A stretch of DNA of 64,000 nucleotides from Flagellimonas aquimarina (GCF_003149745.1 NZ_QGEG01000002.1:1240001-1304000); one strand, 5' to 3'. Numbered from the stretch's first letter, positions 28,344 through 38,349 are shown. Notes: a model not told the origin generated them from the letters alone. Translations and numbers: made by a program.

Positions 28344-29603
28344 CTATTCCCCCATGGCTGCGGCAACAGCTGCAGAAAGCCTCTTATACGTACCGTTTTC
28401 CAATCGTTCACGTATACCAGAGAATGCCTCCAAAGTTACTTCAATATCTTCCATGGTATGCGTTGCCGTCGGAATCATACGTAGTAAAATTAACCCTTTA
28501 GGTATTACAGGGTAAACCACTATAGAACAGAATATTCCATAGTTTTCTCGAAGGTCTTTTACCAAGGCCATAGCTTCAGGAATACTTCCATTTAAATATA
28601 CCGGGGTAACACAACTGGTAGTGGTTCCAATATCAAAACCACGATTTTTTAGACCATTCTGCAATGCATTTACGTTCTCCCATAGTTTTGCTTTAAGTTG
28701 TGGCATAGTGCGCAACATGTCTAAACGTTTAAGCGCACCTTTTACGTAGACCATGGGCAGTGACTTGGCAAACATCTGTGATCTTAGATTATATTTCAAA
28801 TATTCTATTATCTCTTTATCCGCAGCAACAAAAGCTCCTATACTTGCCATTGATTTGGCAAAAGTTGCCAAATAGACATCAATATCGTCTTGTATTCCTT
28901 GTTCTTCTCCTGCACCTGCTCCTTTTTCACCAAGAGTTCCAAACCCATGGGCATCATCCACAAGTAATCTAAACTTAAACTTGTCTTTAAGTGAAACTAT
29001 TTCTTTAAGTATACCTTGCTCTCCCCTCATTCCAAAAACCCCTTCAGAAATCACAAGTATTCCTCCGCCTGTTTCTGTGGCCATTTTTGTGGCTCTCTCT
29101 AGGTTTTTCTCTAAACTTTGAACATCATTATGCTTGAAAGTAAAACGCTTTCCCATATGCAGACGTACCCCATCAATAATGCAGGCATGGCAGTCAACAT
29201 CGTACACAATAATATCATCTTTTGAAACCAACGCATCAATTACGGACATAAACCCTTGATATCCAAAATTCAAAAGGTAGGAAGCTTCTTTATTTACAAA
29301 GGCAGCCAACTCTCGCTCCAGTTGTTCATGGAAATCTGTGTGTCCGCTCATCATTCGCGCACCCATTGGATAGGCAGAACCATGTTCATGGGCTGCATCA
29401 CCGTCAACTTTCTTAACTTCAGGTAGATTTGCAAGCCCCAAATAGTCATTGATACTCCATGTAATAACATCTTTACCTTGGAATTTCATTCTATTGGAGA
29501 TAGGACCTTCCAATTTTGGAAAAACAAAATAGCCTTCTGCTTGCGATGCCCATTTTCCCAAAGGGCCTTTGTTTTCAATGATTCTATCAAATAAATCTCT
29601 CAT
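28344..29603 (-). CDS. alpha-oxoamine synthase (serine palmitoyl-/cysteate acyltransferase type)
   Basis: A 419-residue fold-type I PLP enzyme. Catalytic features: HACIIDG (His139), LLVDDAHGFGTLG (Asp216-His219 region) and the PLP lysine in LATFAKSMASIGAF (Lys250). Enzymes of this family condense an acyl thioester with an amino acid. The sequence resembles the Bacteroidota serine palmitoyltransferase and cysteate acyltransferase group more than BioF or HemA. In Flavobacterium such an enzyme makes capnine, the base of the sulfonolipids needed for gliding. Cysteate as substrate is inferred from the cysteine-synthase-like neighbour upstream; serine or glycine remains possible. Confidence 0.85.
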   Translation of the reverse strand: MRDLFDRIIENKGPLGKWASQAEGYFVFPKLEGPISNRMKFQGKDVITWSINDYLGLANLPEVKKVDGDAAHEHGSAYPMGARMMSGHTDFHEQLERELAAFVNKEASYLLNFGYQGFMSVIDALVSKDDIIVYDVDCHACIIDGVRLHMGKRFTFKHNDVQSLEKNLERATKMATETGGGILVISEGVFGMRGEQGILKEIVSLKDKFKFRLLVDDAHGFGTLGEKGAGAGEEQGIQDDIDVYLATFAKSMASIGAFVAADKEIIEYLKYNLRSQMFAKSLPMVYVKGALKRLDMLRTMPQLKAKLWENVNALQNGLKNRGFDIGTTTSCVTPVYLNGSIPEAMALVKDLRENYGIFCSIVVYPVIPKGLILLRMIPTATHTMEDIEVTLEAFSGIRERLENGTYKRLSAAVAAAMGE

Positions 29604-29678
29604 CTACCTCAAAATTGTTTCAAATGCAAAAATATAGATTTTATGCCAACCTCAGGTAATGAATTTGGTATATAAAAA

Positions 29679-29703
29679 AACGGCAATGGAAACCATTGCC
29701 GTT
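29679..29703 (-). terminator. intrinsic terminator of the cysteine-synthase-like gene
   Basis: Perfect 11-bp stem, AACGGCAATGG and CCATTGCCGTT, with a 3-nt loop; read on the minus strand it is followed by a run of seven T. It suggests the PLP gene upstream and the oxoamine synthase are separate transcripts. Confidence 0.87.
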
Positions 29704-29730
29704 CAGTTATTTACGCTGTCAAGTATTTGC

Positions 29731-30771
29731 CTACTTGATGTATTCTACTTTTTCAGGAGTCTCAGCATTCTGTGTATCAAAAAAGCCTTGGTTCTTCATC
29801 CATTCGTTGCTATACACTTTGCTCATATATCTTGAACCATGATCTGGAAAAATAACCACCACATTGCTATCTTCTGCAAATTCCCCCTCTGTATTTAGTT
29901 GATACAATGCTTGCATTGCGGCACCACTTGTATATCCTACAAACATACCTTCTGAATGGGATATTTTTCTGGCCATATGTGCACTTTCAGCATCTGTAAC
30001 TTTAATATAACGGTCAATACAGTTAAAATCTGTTGCTGCGGGAATCAAGTTTTTCCCTAATCCTTCAATTCTGTATGGATATATCTCATTATGGTCAAAC
30101 TCGCCAGTTTCATGATATTTTTTTAAGACAGAACCATATGCGTCAACGCCAAGTATTTTTACGTTTGGGTTTTGCTCTTTTAGATAACGGGCTATTCCAG
30201 AAATAGTTCCACCTGTTCCGCTACAAGCTACCAAATGCGTGATAGCGCCATTAGTCTGACTCCAGATTTCTGGTCCGGTAGTCTTATAATGTGCCTCTAT
30301 ATTCAACTCATTAAAATATTGATTGATGTATATGGAGTTGTTGGTTTCACTGTGCAAACGTTTTGCAACTTCATAATAGGACCTTGGGTCATCTGCACTG
30401 ACATGTGCGGGACAGACATATACCTTTGCTCCCATTGAACGAAGCATATCTATTTTGTCTGGAGATGATTTTGAGCTTACAGCCAAAATACATTTGTATC
30501 CTTTTACGATACTTACCATAGCAAGGCTAAAACCTGTATTCCCAGAAGTAGTTTCTATAATGGTGCTATCAGGCTTAAGAATACCTTTACGTTCCGCTTC
30601 TTCAATGATATAGGCAGCAACTCTGTCTTTTGAAGAATGTCCTGGGTTGAAAGATTCAATCTTAGCGTAGAAATTACCTGTAAGGGGTTCTGCAATTTTA
30701 TTTAGCTTAACTAAGGGGGTGTTTCCAATTAAATCAAGGATATTGCTATGCGCATTTATCTGTTTTCTCAT
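29731..30771 (-). CDS. PLP-dependent cysteine-synthase/CBS-like enzyme, possible cysteate synthase
   Basis: A 346-residue fold-type II PLP enzyme. It shows [14 protein letters not shown], the PLP lysine in [10 protein letters not shown] (Lys48), the substrate loop TTSGNTG (74-80) and the phosphate-binding loop SGTGGT (184-189). This is the catalytic core shared by O-acetylserine sulfhydrylase and cystathionine beta-synthase; no heme or CBS regulatory domain is present. The generic reaction is beta-replacement on a serine derivative. Lying directly upstream of a cysteate-acyltransferase-like gene, it may use sulfite to make cysteate (inference); plain cysteine or cystathionine synthesis is the alternative. 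Confidence 0.85.
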   Translation of the reverse strand: MRKQINAHSNILDLIGNTPLVKLNKIAEPLTGNFYAKIESFNPGHSSKDRVAAYIIEEAERKGILKPDSTIIETTSGNTGFSLAMVSIVKGYKCILAVSSKSSPDKIDMLRSMGAKVYVCPAHVSADDPRSYYEVAKRLHSETNNSIYINQYFNELNIEAHYKTTGPEIWSQTNGAITHLVACSGTGGTISGIARYLKEQNPNVKILGVDAYGSVLKKYHETGEFDHNEIYPYRIEGLGKNLIPAATDFNCIDRYIKVTDAESAHMARKISHSEGMFVGYTSGAAMQALYQLNTEGEFAEDSNVVVIFPDHGSRYMSKVYSNEWMKNQGFFDTQNAETPEKVEYIK

Positions 30772-30843
30772 AACTGGTTTTAGGTAAGGAACAAACCTAG
30801 ATTGGCTCCAAATTTATCCGGTGCAAAAATAACATTTTTTATT

Positions 30844-32982
30844 TTAAGGCATTTTGTCCTCCAAATCTAGAATAAATGCATATTCCTTAGCGGTTTCTTT
30901 TAAGGACTCAAAACGTCCAGAGGCACCGCCATGACCTGCATCCATATTTGTATCTAAAAACAGGATATTATCGTCTGTCTTATGTTCTCTAAGCTTGGCC
31001 ACCCATTTAGCTGGCTCCCAATATTGTACTTGTGAATCGTGTAGACCTGTAGAAACATAAATGTTGGGGTAATCTTTTGGTGAAACATTATCATATGGAG
31101 AGTATGATTTCATGTACTCGTAAAATTCTTTCTCCCCAGGATTTCCCCATTCGTCATACTCACCGGTTGTCAAAGGAATTGAATCGTCCAACATGGTTGT
31201 AACCACATCAACAAAAGGAACAGCGGCAATTACTCCGTTGTAGAGTTCTGGTGCCATGTTCACGATAGCTCCCATTAAAAGTCCTCCTGCAGAACCGCCA
31301 CTGGCATATAAATGATCCGGACTGGTGAATTTATTTTCTATTAAGAATTTAGAACAATCAATGAAATCCGTAAATGTATTTTTCTTTTGCAACAATTTTC
31401 CATCCTCATACCATGACCTCCCCAAATACTCCCCTCCTCTTACATGGGCAATGGCATAAACAAATCCCCTGTCCAACAAACTTAAACGAACAGATGAAAA
31501 ATAGGGGTCTATAGTACTCCCATAAGAACCGTAGGCATATTGCAACAAGGGACTGGTCCCGTCCAAGCTGGTATTCTTATTATAGACCAAAGAAATTGGG
31601 ATTTTAACTCCATCTCGAGCAGTAGCCCATAACCTTTCTGTACGGTAGTTGGTTTTATTAAAATTATTTCCTAGGACTTCTTGTTCTTTTAAAACCTTCT
31701 GAGTCTTTTTTTCCATATTAAAATCAATGATAGCATAAGGAGCTCCCATTTCATTGTAATAATAGCGAAGCTCATCTGTATCAAAGTCTAAGTTTACAGA
31801 TGTTCCGGCAACATAGGTTTCACTCTCAAAAGGCAAATGGTAGCTATCAGATTTATCCCAACGAGAGATTTTTAATTTATTTAACCCATTTTCCCTCTCT
31901 GAAAGCACATAGTAGTCTTTAAAAATATCTACATTTTCTAACAGCACATCCTCTCTATGAGGAATAAACTCTTCCCAATCTTTAGAAGTTGTATTTGCGT
32001 CTGAAGTTTTCATCAATTTAAAATTGGTAGCACCATCTTTGTTTGTAAGCACAAAGAAATCCCCATTATAGTGCGCAATTGAATACTCCACTCCCTTTTC
32101 TCTGGAAGAAAATATCTTAAAATCTCCTTTTGGGTCATCAGCGTTCAAAATTTGATATTCTGAGGTAAGCGTACTTACAGAACCTATCACTATAAATTTT
32201 CTGGATTTAGTTTTGTAAACAAAAGTGTTGAACGTGGAGTCCTTTTCATGAAAAATAAGCTCATCATCAATTGATGGTGTACCTAATTGGTGCCTGTATA
32301 TCTTATCTGAACGCAAGGTGACAGGGTCTTTTTTGGCATAGAACAAAGTTTTTCCATCATTGCCCCAAACAGAACTCCCCGTGGTGTTTTCAATTTTATC
32401 AGGATAGACTTCACCCGTTATCAAATTTTTAATTTGAATATCGTATTGTCTACGGGAAACCGTATCAACCGCGAAAGAAGCCATTGTATTGTCCGGACTA
32501 ATTGAAATGCCCCTTAGGTTATAATATTCATGGTCCTTGGCCAGTTCATTACAATTAAACATCAGCTCGTCATCTGCATCCAAATTTTCTTTTTTTCGCG
32601 AATAAATCGGATATTCTTGGCCTGTTTCATATTTGGTGATATACCAATAGCCATTGTATTTATAAGGAACGGATGAATCGTCTTCCTTTATCCTAGACTT
32701 CATCTCTAGAAAAAGCTCCTCTTGGAACTTCTTGGTATGAGATGTCATTTTGGCGTAGTACTCGTTTTCCGCATTTAAATGATCTAAAACATCCTGATTT
32801 TCCCTATCATTCATCCAATAGTAATCGTCTATTCGAACGTCACCATGTTTTTCAAGCTTTGTGGGAATCTTTTTTGCAACTGGAGGTTGAGCACTCATAG
32901 GTTCTTTTTTGATATTTTGACAAGAGGCCGCAAAAGTAAGGTATAAAATAAAAAAAGTACTTCTTAAAACTAAGTGCTTCAT
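30844..32982 (-). CDS. S9 family prolyl oligopeptidase, probable lipoprotein
   Basis: About 712 residues. I chose ATG at 32982, which begins a lipoprotein-like signal (MKHLVLRSTFFILYLTFAASC, lipid cysteine at 21); the frame runs on upstream but overlaps ybaB on the other strand. An N-terminal beta-propeller region is followed by the alpha/beta-hydrolase domain with Ser564 (GGSAGG), Asp649 (GLHDSQV) and His684 (DAGHGG). The protein fits oligopeptidase B/prolyl oligopeptidases that cut short peptides, here in the periplasm or at the envelope. Confidence 0.92.
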   Translation of the reverse strand: MKHLVLRSTFFILYLTFAASCQNIKKEPMSAQPPVAKKIPTKLEKHGDVRIDDYYWMNDRENQDVLDHLNAENEYYAKMTSHTKKFQEELFLEMKSRIKEDDSSVPYKYNGYWYITKYETGQEYPIYSRKKENLDADDELMFNCNELAKDHEYYNLRGISISPDNTMASFAVDTVSRRQYDIQIKNLITGEVYPDKIENTTGSSVWGNDGKTLFYAKKDPVTLRSDKIYRHQLGTPSIDDELIFHEKDSTFNTFVYKTKSRKFIVIGSVSTLTSEYQILNADDPKGDFKIFSSREKGVEYSIAHYNGDFFVLTNKDGATNFKLMKTSDANTTSKDWEEFIPHREDVLLENVDIFKDYYVLSERENGLNKLKISRWDKSDSYHLPFESETYVAGTSVNLDFDTDELRYYYNEMGAPYAIIDFNMEKKTQKVLKEQEVLGNNFNKTNYRTERLWATARDGVKIPISLVYNKNTSLDGTSPLLQYAYGSYGSTIDPYFSSVRLSLLDRGFVYAIAHVRGGEYLGRSWYEDGKLLQKKNTFTDFIDCSKFLIENKFTSPDHLYASGGSAGGLLMGAIVNMAPELYNGVIAAVPFVDVVTTMLDDSIPLTTGEYDEWGNPGEKEFYEYMKSYSPYDNVSPKDYPNIYVSTGLHDSQVQYWEPAKWVAKLREHKTDDNILFLDTNMDAGHGGASGRFESLKETAKEYAFILDLEDKMP

Positions 32983-32987
32983 AGTTT

Positions 32988-33014
32988 TTGATTTGTGCCA
33001 AATTACTACTTTTG
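32988..33014 (+). promoter_or_regulatory. candidate promoter of ybaB (TTG-N16-TACTTTTG)
   Basis: The -7 element TACTTTTG at 33007-33014 fits TAnnTTTG and lies 29 nt before the ybaB ATG. A TTG at 32988-32990 is 16 nt upstream, shorter than the usual spacing of about 19, so the upstream half is uncertain. Confidence 0.4.
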
Positions 33015-33043
33015 AACCATTAGAACTATAAAACAGCAATACG

Positions 33044-33370
33044 ATGTTTGGAGATATTATGGGAATGATGGGCAAACTAAAGGATACCCAGGAAAAAGTG
33101 AAGGCTACCAAAGAACGTTTGAATACGGTTTTGATTGATGAAACATCCTCAGACGGGAAATTGAAAGTTACGTTGACAGCCAATAGAGAAATTAAATCAA
33201 TAGAAATTGACGACTCCCTAATAGAGAATAAGGAACAACTGGAAGATTATCTGGTTCTTACCCTGAACAAGGCTATTGAAAAGGCCACTAATGTTAACGA
33301 AACCGAATTGGCGGCCGTAGCCAAAGAAGGCATGCCCAACATCCCTGGAATGGATTCTTTGTTTAAATAA
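33044..33370 (+). CDS. YbaB/EbfC family nucleoid-associated protein
   Basis: A 108-residue small DNA-binding protein of the YbaB/EbfC family. The N-terminal helix ([23 protein letters not shown]) leads into a central sheet ([20 protein letters not shown]) and a C-terminal helix ([15 protein letters not shown]), ending in [11 protein letters not shown]. Family members form dimers with tweezer-like helices that bind DNA. The usual dnaX-ybaB-recR cluster is not present here. It is divergent from the S9 peptidase and ends 5 nt from the threonine aldolase stop. Confidence 0.92.
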   Translation: MFGDIMGMMGKLKDTQEKVKATKERLNTVLIDETSSDGKLKVTLTANREIKSIEIDDSLIENKEQLEDYLVLTLNKAIEKATNVNETELAAVAKEGMPNIPGMDSLFK

Positions 33371-33375
33371 GCCTA

Positions 33376-34401
33376 CTACCCTAAAGTCTTTAACACTTTC
33401 AAGAAATGCGCGTGCATTTCTTGGGTGTAGTCCAAGTGAGTTACAACTCGCAATTTTCCTTGCCCCATACCAATAATTGATATTTGATTTTCTTCTAATT
33501 TACCAAGAAAAGTCTCTGCGGACAGTCTTGCTTCGTCCAATTCAAAAATGATAATATTGGTCTCAATTGGTTCCACTTTTTTAATGAATTCCAATTCCTC
33601 CAACACCTTGCCTATTTCCTTGGCCTTTTTATGATCGTCTTTAAGTCTACTTATATGATGATCTAGAGCATAAATTCCCGCTGCCGCCAAAAAACCGGAT
33701 TGTCGCATACCTCCTCCCAATACTTTTCTTACGCGTAGAGCATTATCAATAAACTCTTTATTTCCAAGCAGTACCGAACCTACTGGGCAACCAAGCCCTT
33801 TACTCAAACAAACACTAATTGAATCAAATAGACCTCCATATGCTTTGGCACTTTCATTCTTTGCCACTAATGCATTCCAAATACGAGCTCCGTCCAAATG
33901 GTAATTCAGTCCATTGTTTTGGCAGATTTCCTTTATCTTCTCTAATTCATGAAAATCCCAGCAAGCTCCTCCACCCTTGTTTGTGGTGTTTTCAATACAA
34001 ACCAAAGAGGTCAAAGGACTATGATAGAAATCTGGAGGGTTTATGGATTGTACCACTTGGTCAGCTGTCATCATTCCCCTATTGCCGTCCACCAACCTGC
34101 AGGACACGCCACTATTAAAGCTTACACCACCTCCTTCATAATTATATACATGGGCATACTTATCACAAATTAGCTGTTCCCCAGGGTTCGTATGTAGTTT
34201 AATTGCAGCTTGATTGGCCATGGTGCCACTAGGAAAGAACAATGCAGCTTCCATTCCAAAAAAATCAGCTATTTTTTCTTCCAAAGCGTTTACACTTGGA
34301 TCGTTTTTAAACACATCGTCACCAACTTTGGCTGTCATCATGGCCTCCAACATACCAGGCGTTGGTATTGTGACCGTATCACTTATTAAATTGATTTTCA
34401 T
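33376..34401 (-). CDS. ltaE: low-specificity L-threonine aldolase
   Basis: A 341-residue fold-type I PLP enzyme that splits threonine/allo-threonine into glycine and acetaldehyde. It begins INLISDTVTIPTPGMLEAM and contains the FFPSGTMANQAAIK segment, NYHLDGARIWNA with the PLP-contacting aspartate, and the Schiff-base lysine in CLSKGLGCPVGS (Lys201). Length and motifs are normal. It lies tail to tail with ybaB and 13 nt downstream of the metalloprotease stop on the same strand. Confidence 0.92.
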   Translation of the reverse strand: MKINLISDTVTIPTPGMLEAMMTAKVGDDVFKNDPSVNALEEKIADFFGMEAALFFPSGTMANQAAIKLHTNPGEQLICDKYAHVYNYEGGGVSFNSGVSCRLVDGNRGMMTADQVVQSINPPDFYHSPLTSLVCIENTTNKGGGACWDFHELEKIKEICQNNGLNYHLDGARIWNALVAKNESAKAYGGLFDSISVCLSKGLGCPVGSVLLGNKEFIDNALRVRKVLGGGMRQSGFLAAAGIYALDHHISRLKDDHKKAKEIGKVLEELEFIKKVEPIETNIIIFELDEARLSAETFLGKLEENQISIIGMGQGKLRVVTHLDYTQEMHAHFLKVLKTLG

Positions 34402-34414
34402 TTACGGTTAGAGA

Positions 34415-36817
34415 TTAATTCATGCAATCCATTCCTATTGGCGATCCATCTGGAATTTTAGGAACTGGAATAACTTTAAAAGCAGAAGGTTTGCTTAAAA
34501 AAGCATCTATTCTTCTTACCATTTCTGAAGAAACAGCATTTTTACCATTGTTCAAAAGATAGGTTCTTAACTCCTTAATTGATTCATTGGCGATTGCATT
34601 TACCTGCGGGTGCACTTTCTTATGAGCTGCAAGATTCATTATATGATACAACACCCTAAAATTGATGGTTTGCTGTACCTCGTTCAAGTAAGTATCCTTA
34701 TTATTTTCCTCCACCGTGTTTTCAATTAATTCATTCAAAACATTTTTTAATCCAAGTTGGTCGTTATCTACACTTTTTTGTTGGATCAACCTTGAAGCAC
34801 GTTCTGGATGTAACAATAACCCTAAGGTCATATCGGCAGCAGTTTCTGCAGCAGAGAGCGCATCAAAAGAAACGCCCGTTCTCCCTTTAAAAGATTCTCT
34901 GGATCGGCCATAACCAATTGCTCTTGGTGGAAATAAATCCAATTTTTCTTTTGGAATGGCTACTTCTTCTGCATTTAAAGTCCTAAGAATAGATTTTAGG
35001 GCATTTTGTTGAGTTGCTTCACTGATTGAATAAACAGTGCGTTGTCCATCTCCTTTTATGGAATAATTATAGTCCAATCCTCCAATTAATTTTGAAACAG
35101 CTTCTGTTTGATATCTATGGAAAAAATATAAAGGCGCAAACACATCTTCTAGTACTGAGTTTGGTTCTCCTGTGCGCACATTGTCAATGGAAAAGTTATC
35201 AATAGCGGTTTTTCTAATTTCTAATACTTTTTCTAATTCTTGAGATGCGTTCCTGCCATTATCCCATAAATGGGCCAAGGCATGCGCACCACCTTGTGGG
35301 CGGGCGTCCTGGTCAGAGATATATCTTAATCCATCTGTTTGAGCTTTTTTTAGAATTGCACCTAAACTCACCTCTTCATTTACCGTGCTGGGAAAATCTG
35401 AATATGAATAAGCTACGGTTACTTTATCCCATGCGCCTATGCCTGTATCGTAAGCATTGGAAAAATCAATAGTATTCCCCTCCAATTCAAATTGTGGGTG
35501 TGGATAATCCATTACTGAAGCCCTACCGTTTGTGCTTGCGGCAAAATTATGAGCAAAGCCAAGTGTATGTCCTATTTCATGTGCAGAAAGCTGACGAATT
35601 CTAGCTAATGCCATTTCTAACATAGGTTGGTAATTATCATCTCTTTCTGCAAAAGGCTTGTTCATTAGTGCTTGGGCTATTAAAAAGTCTTGGCGAATAC
35701 GCAAGCTGCCTAAACTAACATGCCCCTTAATGATTTCACCTGTACGTGGATCTGTAATACTACTACCATAGCTCCATCCCCTTGTTGAACGGTGTACCCA
35801 TTGAATCACATTATATCTAACATCCATAGGGTCCGCATCATCTGGTAAAACATTAAGTTGAAATGCATCTTTGTACCCTATAGCCTCAAAAGCTTGATTC
35901 CACCATCTGCCGCCATCCAACAATGCGGAACGAACCGGCTCTGGTGTTCCATTATCCAAATAATATACAATAGGTTCAACCGCTTCACTTGAAGCAGCAC
36001 TAGGGTTCTTTTTCTCTAAACGGTGTCTTGTTACAAAACGTTTTAATATTGGCTCTTGCACTGGTGTGGCATAATCATAGTACGAGAATGGATATGACCC
36101 GCAGCGTGGGTCAAATGCTCTCTTTTTGTAGTCATCATCCGGTAATTCTATCAATGAGTGGTGTTGCGCTACGGTCACCAAACTTGCATTTGGTGTTACA
36201 GAGCGAATGTTGTTTCCTTCGGGAGTTCCACTAAAAGTAAGAGTAATATCGAATTCTACATTTTTGGGGAAAGCCTTTGTCCTTTCAAAAGCCCAAGCAC
36301 TCTTAGATTTGTCTAAACTGTAGGAGCCTTGTTTTGCATTCTTCAATCTATTTGAAACTCCGTGGGCATCACGCATTAAAAAATCCGTGATATCTATTAA
36401 ATATTTTCCTTTGGATTCTTCTTCAATCTTAAATCCATGCAGTACTGACTTGGCAAAGGCTTGTTGCACTGATTTACGTTCTAGTTCATTGTTCGTGAGT
36501 GCTCTAAATTTTAAATTAGGTTGAATTAAAAGCAATTTAGCGCCCGCTTTTTTAAAATAGACCACTTGTTCGTTCCCCAGTTGGCCGCGATCAAGACCAA
36601 TATCATTGCTTCCAATACCACTGCTCAAGGAATACACGTACAAGAATTCCTTTTCGAGTTCATCGACCTCTAAGAAAATCTTATCGGAACTATCATCATA
36701 GTAAAAATTGAAGTAGCCATTGAACATTTGATAATCCTTGATTTTATCAAAACTTTGGGCATTTAAAAAAGTTGCCGTGAAGACGATTGGTAGAAAGTAA
36801 TAAAAGTATTTTTTCAT
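34415..36817 (-). CDS. exported zinc-dependent metalloprotease (DUF5117-type)
   Basis: About 800 residues, starting at ATG 36817 with the signal peptide MKKYFYYFLPIVFTATFLNAQ. The zinc site HEIGHTLGFAH (residues 413-423) fits HExxHxxGxxH of metzincin-like peptidases. The long N-terminal region (FYYDDSSDKIFLEV, GIGSNDIGLDRGQ) and the helical C-terminal part match the large Bacteroidota DUF5117 metalloprotease group. It would act in the periplasm or outside; I see no T9SS C-terminal domain. Divergent from prfB. Confidence 0.9.
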   Translation of the reverse strand: MKKYFYYFLPIVFTATFLNAQSFDKIKDYQMFNGYFNFYYDDSSDKIFLEVDELEKEFLYVYSLSSGIGSNDIGLDRGQLGNEQVVYFKKAGAKLLLIQPNLKFRALTNNELERKSVQQAFAKSVLHGFKIEEESKGKYLIDITDFLMRDAHGVSNRLKNAKQGSYSLDKSKSAWAFERTKAFPKNVEFDITLTFSGTPEGNNIRSVTPNASLVTVAQHHSLIELPDDDYKKRAFDPRCGSYPFSYYDYATPVQEPILKRFVTRHRLEKKNPSAASSEAVEPIVYYLDNGTPEPVRSALLDGGRWWNQAFEAIGYKDAFQLNVLPDDADPMDVRYNVIQWVHRSTRGWSYGSSITDPRTGEIIKGHVSLGSLRIRQDFLIAQALMNKPFAERDDNYQPMLEMALARIRQLSAHEIGHTLGFAHNFAASTNGRASVMDYPHPQFELEGNTIDFSNAYDTGIGAWDKVTVAYSYSDFPSTVNEEVSLGAILKKAQTDGLRYISDQDARPQGGAHALAHLWDNGRNASQELEKVLEIRKTAIDNFSIDNVRTGEPNSVLEDVFAPLYFFHRYQTEAVSKLIGGLDYNYSIKGDGQRTVYSISEATQQNALKSILRTLNAEEVAIPKEKLDLFPPRAIGYGRSRESFKGRTGVSFDALSAAETAADMTLGLLLHPERASRLIQQKSVDNDQLGLKNVLNELIENTVEENNKDTYLNEVQQTINFRVLYHIMNLAAHKKVHPQVNAIANESIKELRTYLLNNGKNAVSSEMVRRIDAFLSKPSAFKVIPVPKIPDGSPIGMDCMN

Positions 36818-36853
36818 ATCGGAATAGTTGTAGCTAAAATTATATAAATTTCG

Positions 36854-36883
36854 TTGCTCCACGGCATTGAAATACTATTTTTG
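36854..36883 (+). promoter_or_regulatory. prfB promoter, TTG-N19-TATTTTTG
   Basis: TTG at 36854-36856, a 19-nt spacer, then TATTTTTG at 36876-36883, 17 nt before the prfB ATG. This is the fullest match in the window to the Bacteroidota -33/-7 consensus. Confidence 0.65.
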
Positions 36884-36899
36884 CTTGAAATTTAATTTT

Positions 36900-37995
36900 A
36901 TGGTTACTACAGATCAGCAAAAAGATCTTATAGAGCGCCTTGGTGCGTTAAGGAGGTATCTTTGACATTGATGCCAAACTTATTGAAATAGAGAACGAAG
37001 AGGAGAAAACCTTAGCTCCCGGGTTCTGGGACAATCCACAACAGGCCCAAGTTCAGATGCAAGTTCTTAAATCTAAAAAAAGATGGGTGGAAGATTTTAA
37101 TTCTGCCAAATCCCTTGTTGGAGATTTAGAAGTTTTAATGGAATTCCAAGACGCCGGAGAAATATCTGAAGAGGAAGTTAACCAGCAGTATGACAAGGCA
37201 ATTCTGACCATTGAAAATCTTGAATTTAAAAATATGCTCTCTGATGAGGGTGACGAACTAACAGCAGTTTTACAAATAACCGCAGGTGCCGGTGGTACAG
37301 AAAGTTGTGATTGGGCGGCCATGCTAATGCGGATGTATCTTATGTGGAGCGAGAAGAATGGTTATAAAGTCAAGGAACTTAACTATCAAGAAGGAGATGT
37401 TGCCGGAATTAAAACGGTTACATTGGAAATTGAAGGAGAATTTGCCTTTGGATGGTTAAAAGGGGAAAACGGTGTGCATCGTTTGGTACGTATCTCTCCT
37501 TTTGACAGTAATGCAAAACGACACACTTCTTTTGCATCTGTTTATGTGTACCCTTTGGTAGATGATACTATTGAAGTTGATGTAAATCCTGCAGACATTG
37601 AGATCACCACCGCCCGATCCAGTGGCGCAGGTGGACAGAATGTGAACAAAGTAGAAACAAAAGTGCAATTGGTGCACAAACCCACAGGAATACAGATTTC
37701 ATGTTCGGATTCCCGCTCACAGCATGATAATAGAGCCACTGCCATGAAAATGCTTAAATCACAGCTTTATGAGATAGAGCTACGTAAAAAGCAAGAAGCA
37801 AGAGCCGAAATTGAATCAACTAAAATGAAAATTGAATGGGGCTCTCAAATTCGTAACTATGTAATGCATCCATATAAACTGGTCAAAGATGTACGAACTG
37901 GTGAAGAAACAGGAAATGTTGATGCTGTTATGGACGGTGAGATAGATTCATTTTTAAAGGCGTTCCTTATGATGATGGGGCAACGCGAGCAATAA
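36900..37995 (+). CDS. prfB: peptide chain release factor 2, programmed +1 frameshift
   Basis: RF2 releases the finished protein at UGA and UAA codons. The coding sequence is split: ATG at 36900 opens 21 codons ending AGG AGG TAT CTT, then an in-frame TGA at 36963-36965. Skipping T36963 continues as GAC ATT GAT and stays open to 37995, giving 364 residues, the family's usual length. The slippery CTT TGA C and the upstream AGGAGG are the classic RF2 autoregulation site: low RF2 stalls the ribosome at UGA and favours the shift. The GGQ motif is at residues 244-246 and the stop-recognising SPF at 199-201. Confidence 0.97.
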
Positions 37996-38007
37996 ACTCA
38001 ATTAGAT

Positions 38008-38349
38008 ATGATTAAGATTTATCACAATCCAAGATGTAGAAAATCCCGAGAAGGCCTGGACCTGTTGCAAAAGTCTGGAAAAGATTTTGAGACCGTTCTA
38101 TATCTTGAAAATGTTCTAAGCCATGATGAGCTAAAAACAATACTTAAACAACTAGGTATTTCCGCAATGGAATTGGTTCGCAAGAACGAAGCCGTTTGGA
38201 AAGAAAAGTACAAAGGCAAAACACTTTCAGAAAATGAAATTATTGCTGCAATGGTTGAAAACCCCAAATTGATAGAACGTCCTATTGTAGTAAATGGAAA
38301 CAAAGCAGTAATAGGCAGACCTTCTGAAGAAATTAGTAAAATAGTATAG
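38008..38349 (+). CDS. ArsC/Spx-family arsenate-reductase-like protein
   Basis: A 113-residue thioredoxin-fold protein of the ArsC family. IKIYHNPRCRKSREGL carries the single active cysteine near residue 10, and LIERPIVVNGNKAVIGRP carries the conserved arginine and the cis-proline region. The glutaredoxin-coupled arsenate reductase signature is reasonable, but no ars genes are nearby, so a general redox role is equally possible. It begins 12 nt after prfB and may share its transcript. Confidence is high for family, low for substrate. Confidence 0.85.
   Translation: MIKIYHNPRCRKSREGLDLLQKSGKDFETVLYLENVLSHDELKTILKQLGISAMELVRKNEAVWKEKYKGKTLSENEIIAAMVENPKLIERPIVVNGNKAVIGRPSEEISKIV

Noticed and set aside
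33044-33183. Upstream extension of the S9 peptidase into the divergent ybaB gene
   Set aside because: ATG at 32982 gives a lipoprotein signal; the extension is antisense to ybaB.
37057-37995. Shorter prfB starting at the first ATG in the downstream frame
   Set aside because: The upstream ATG plus the frameshift site restores the full family length and the N-terminal domain.
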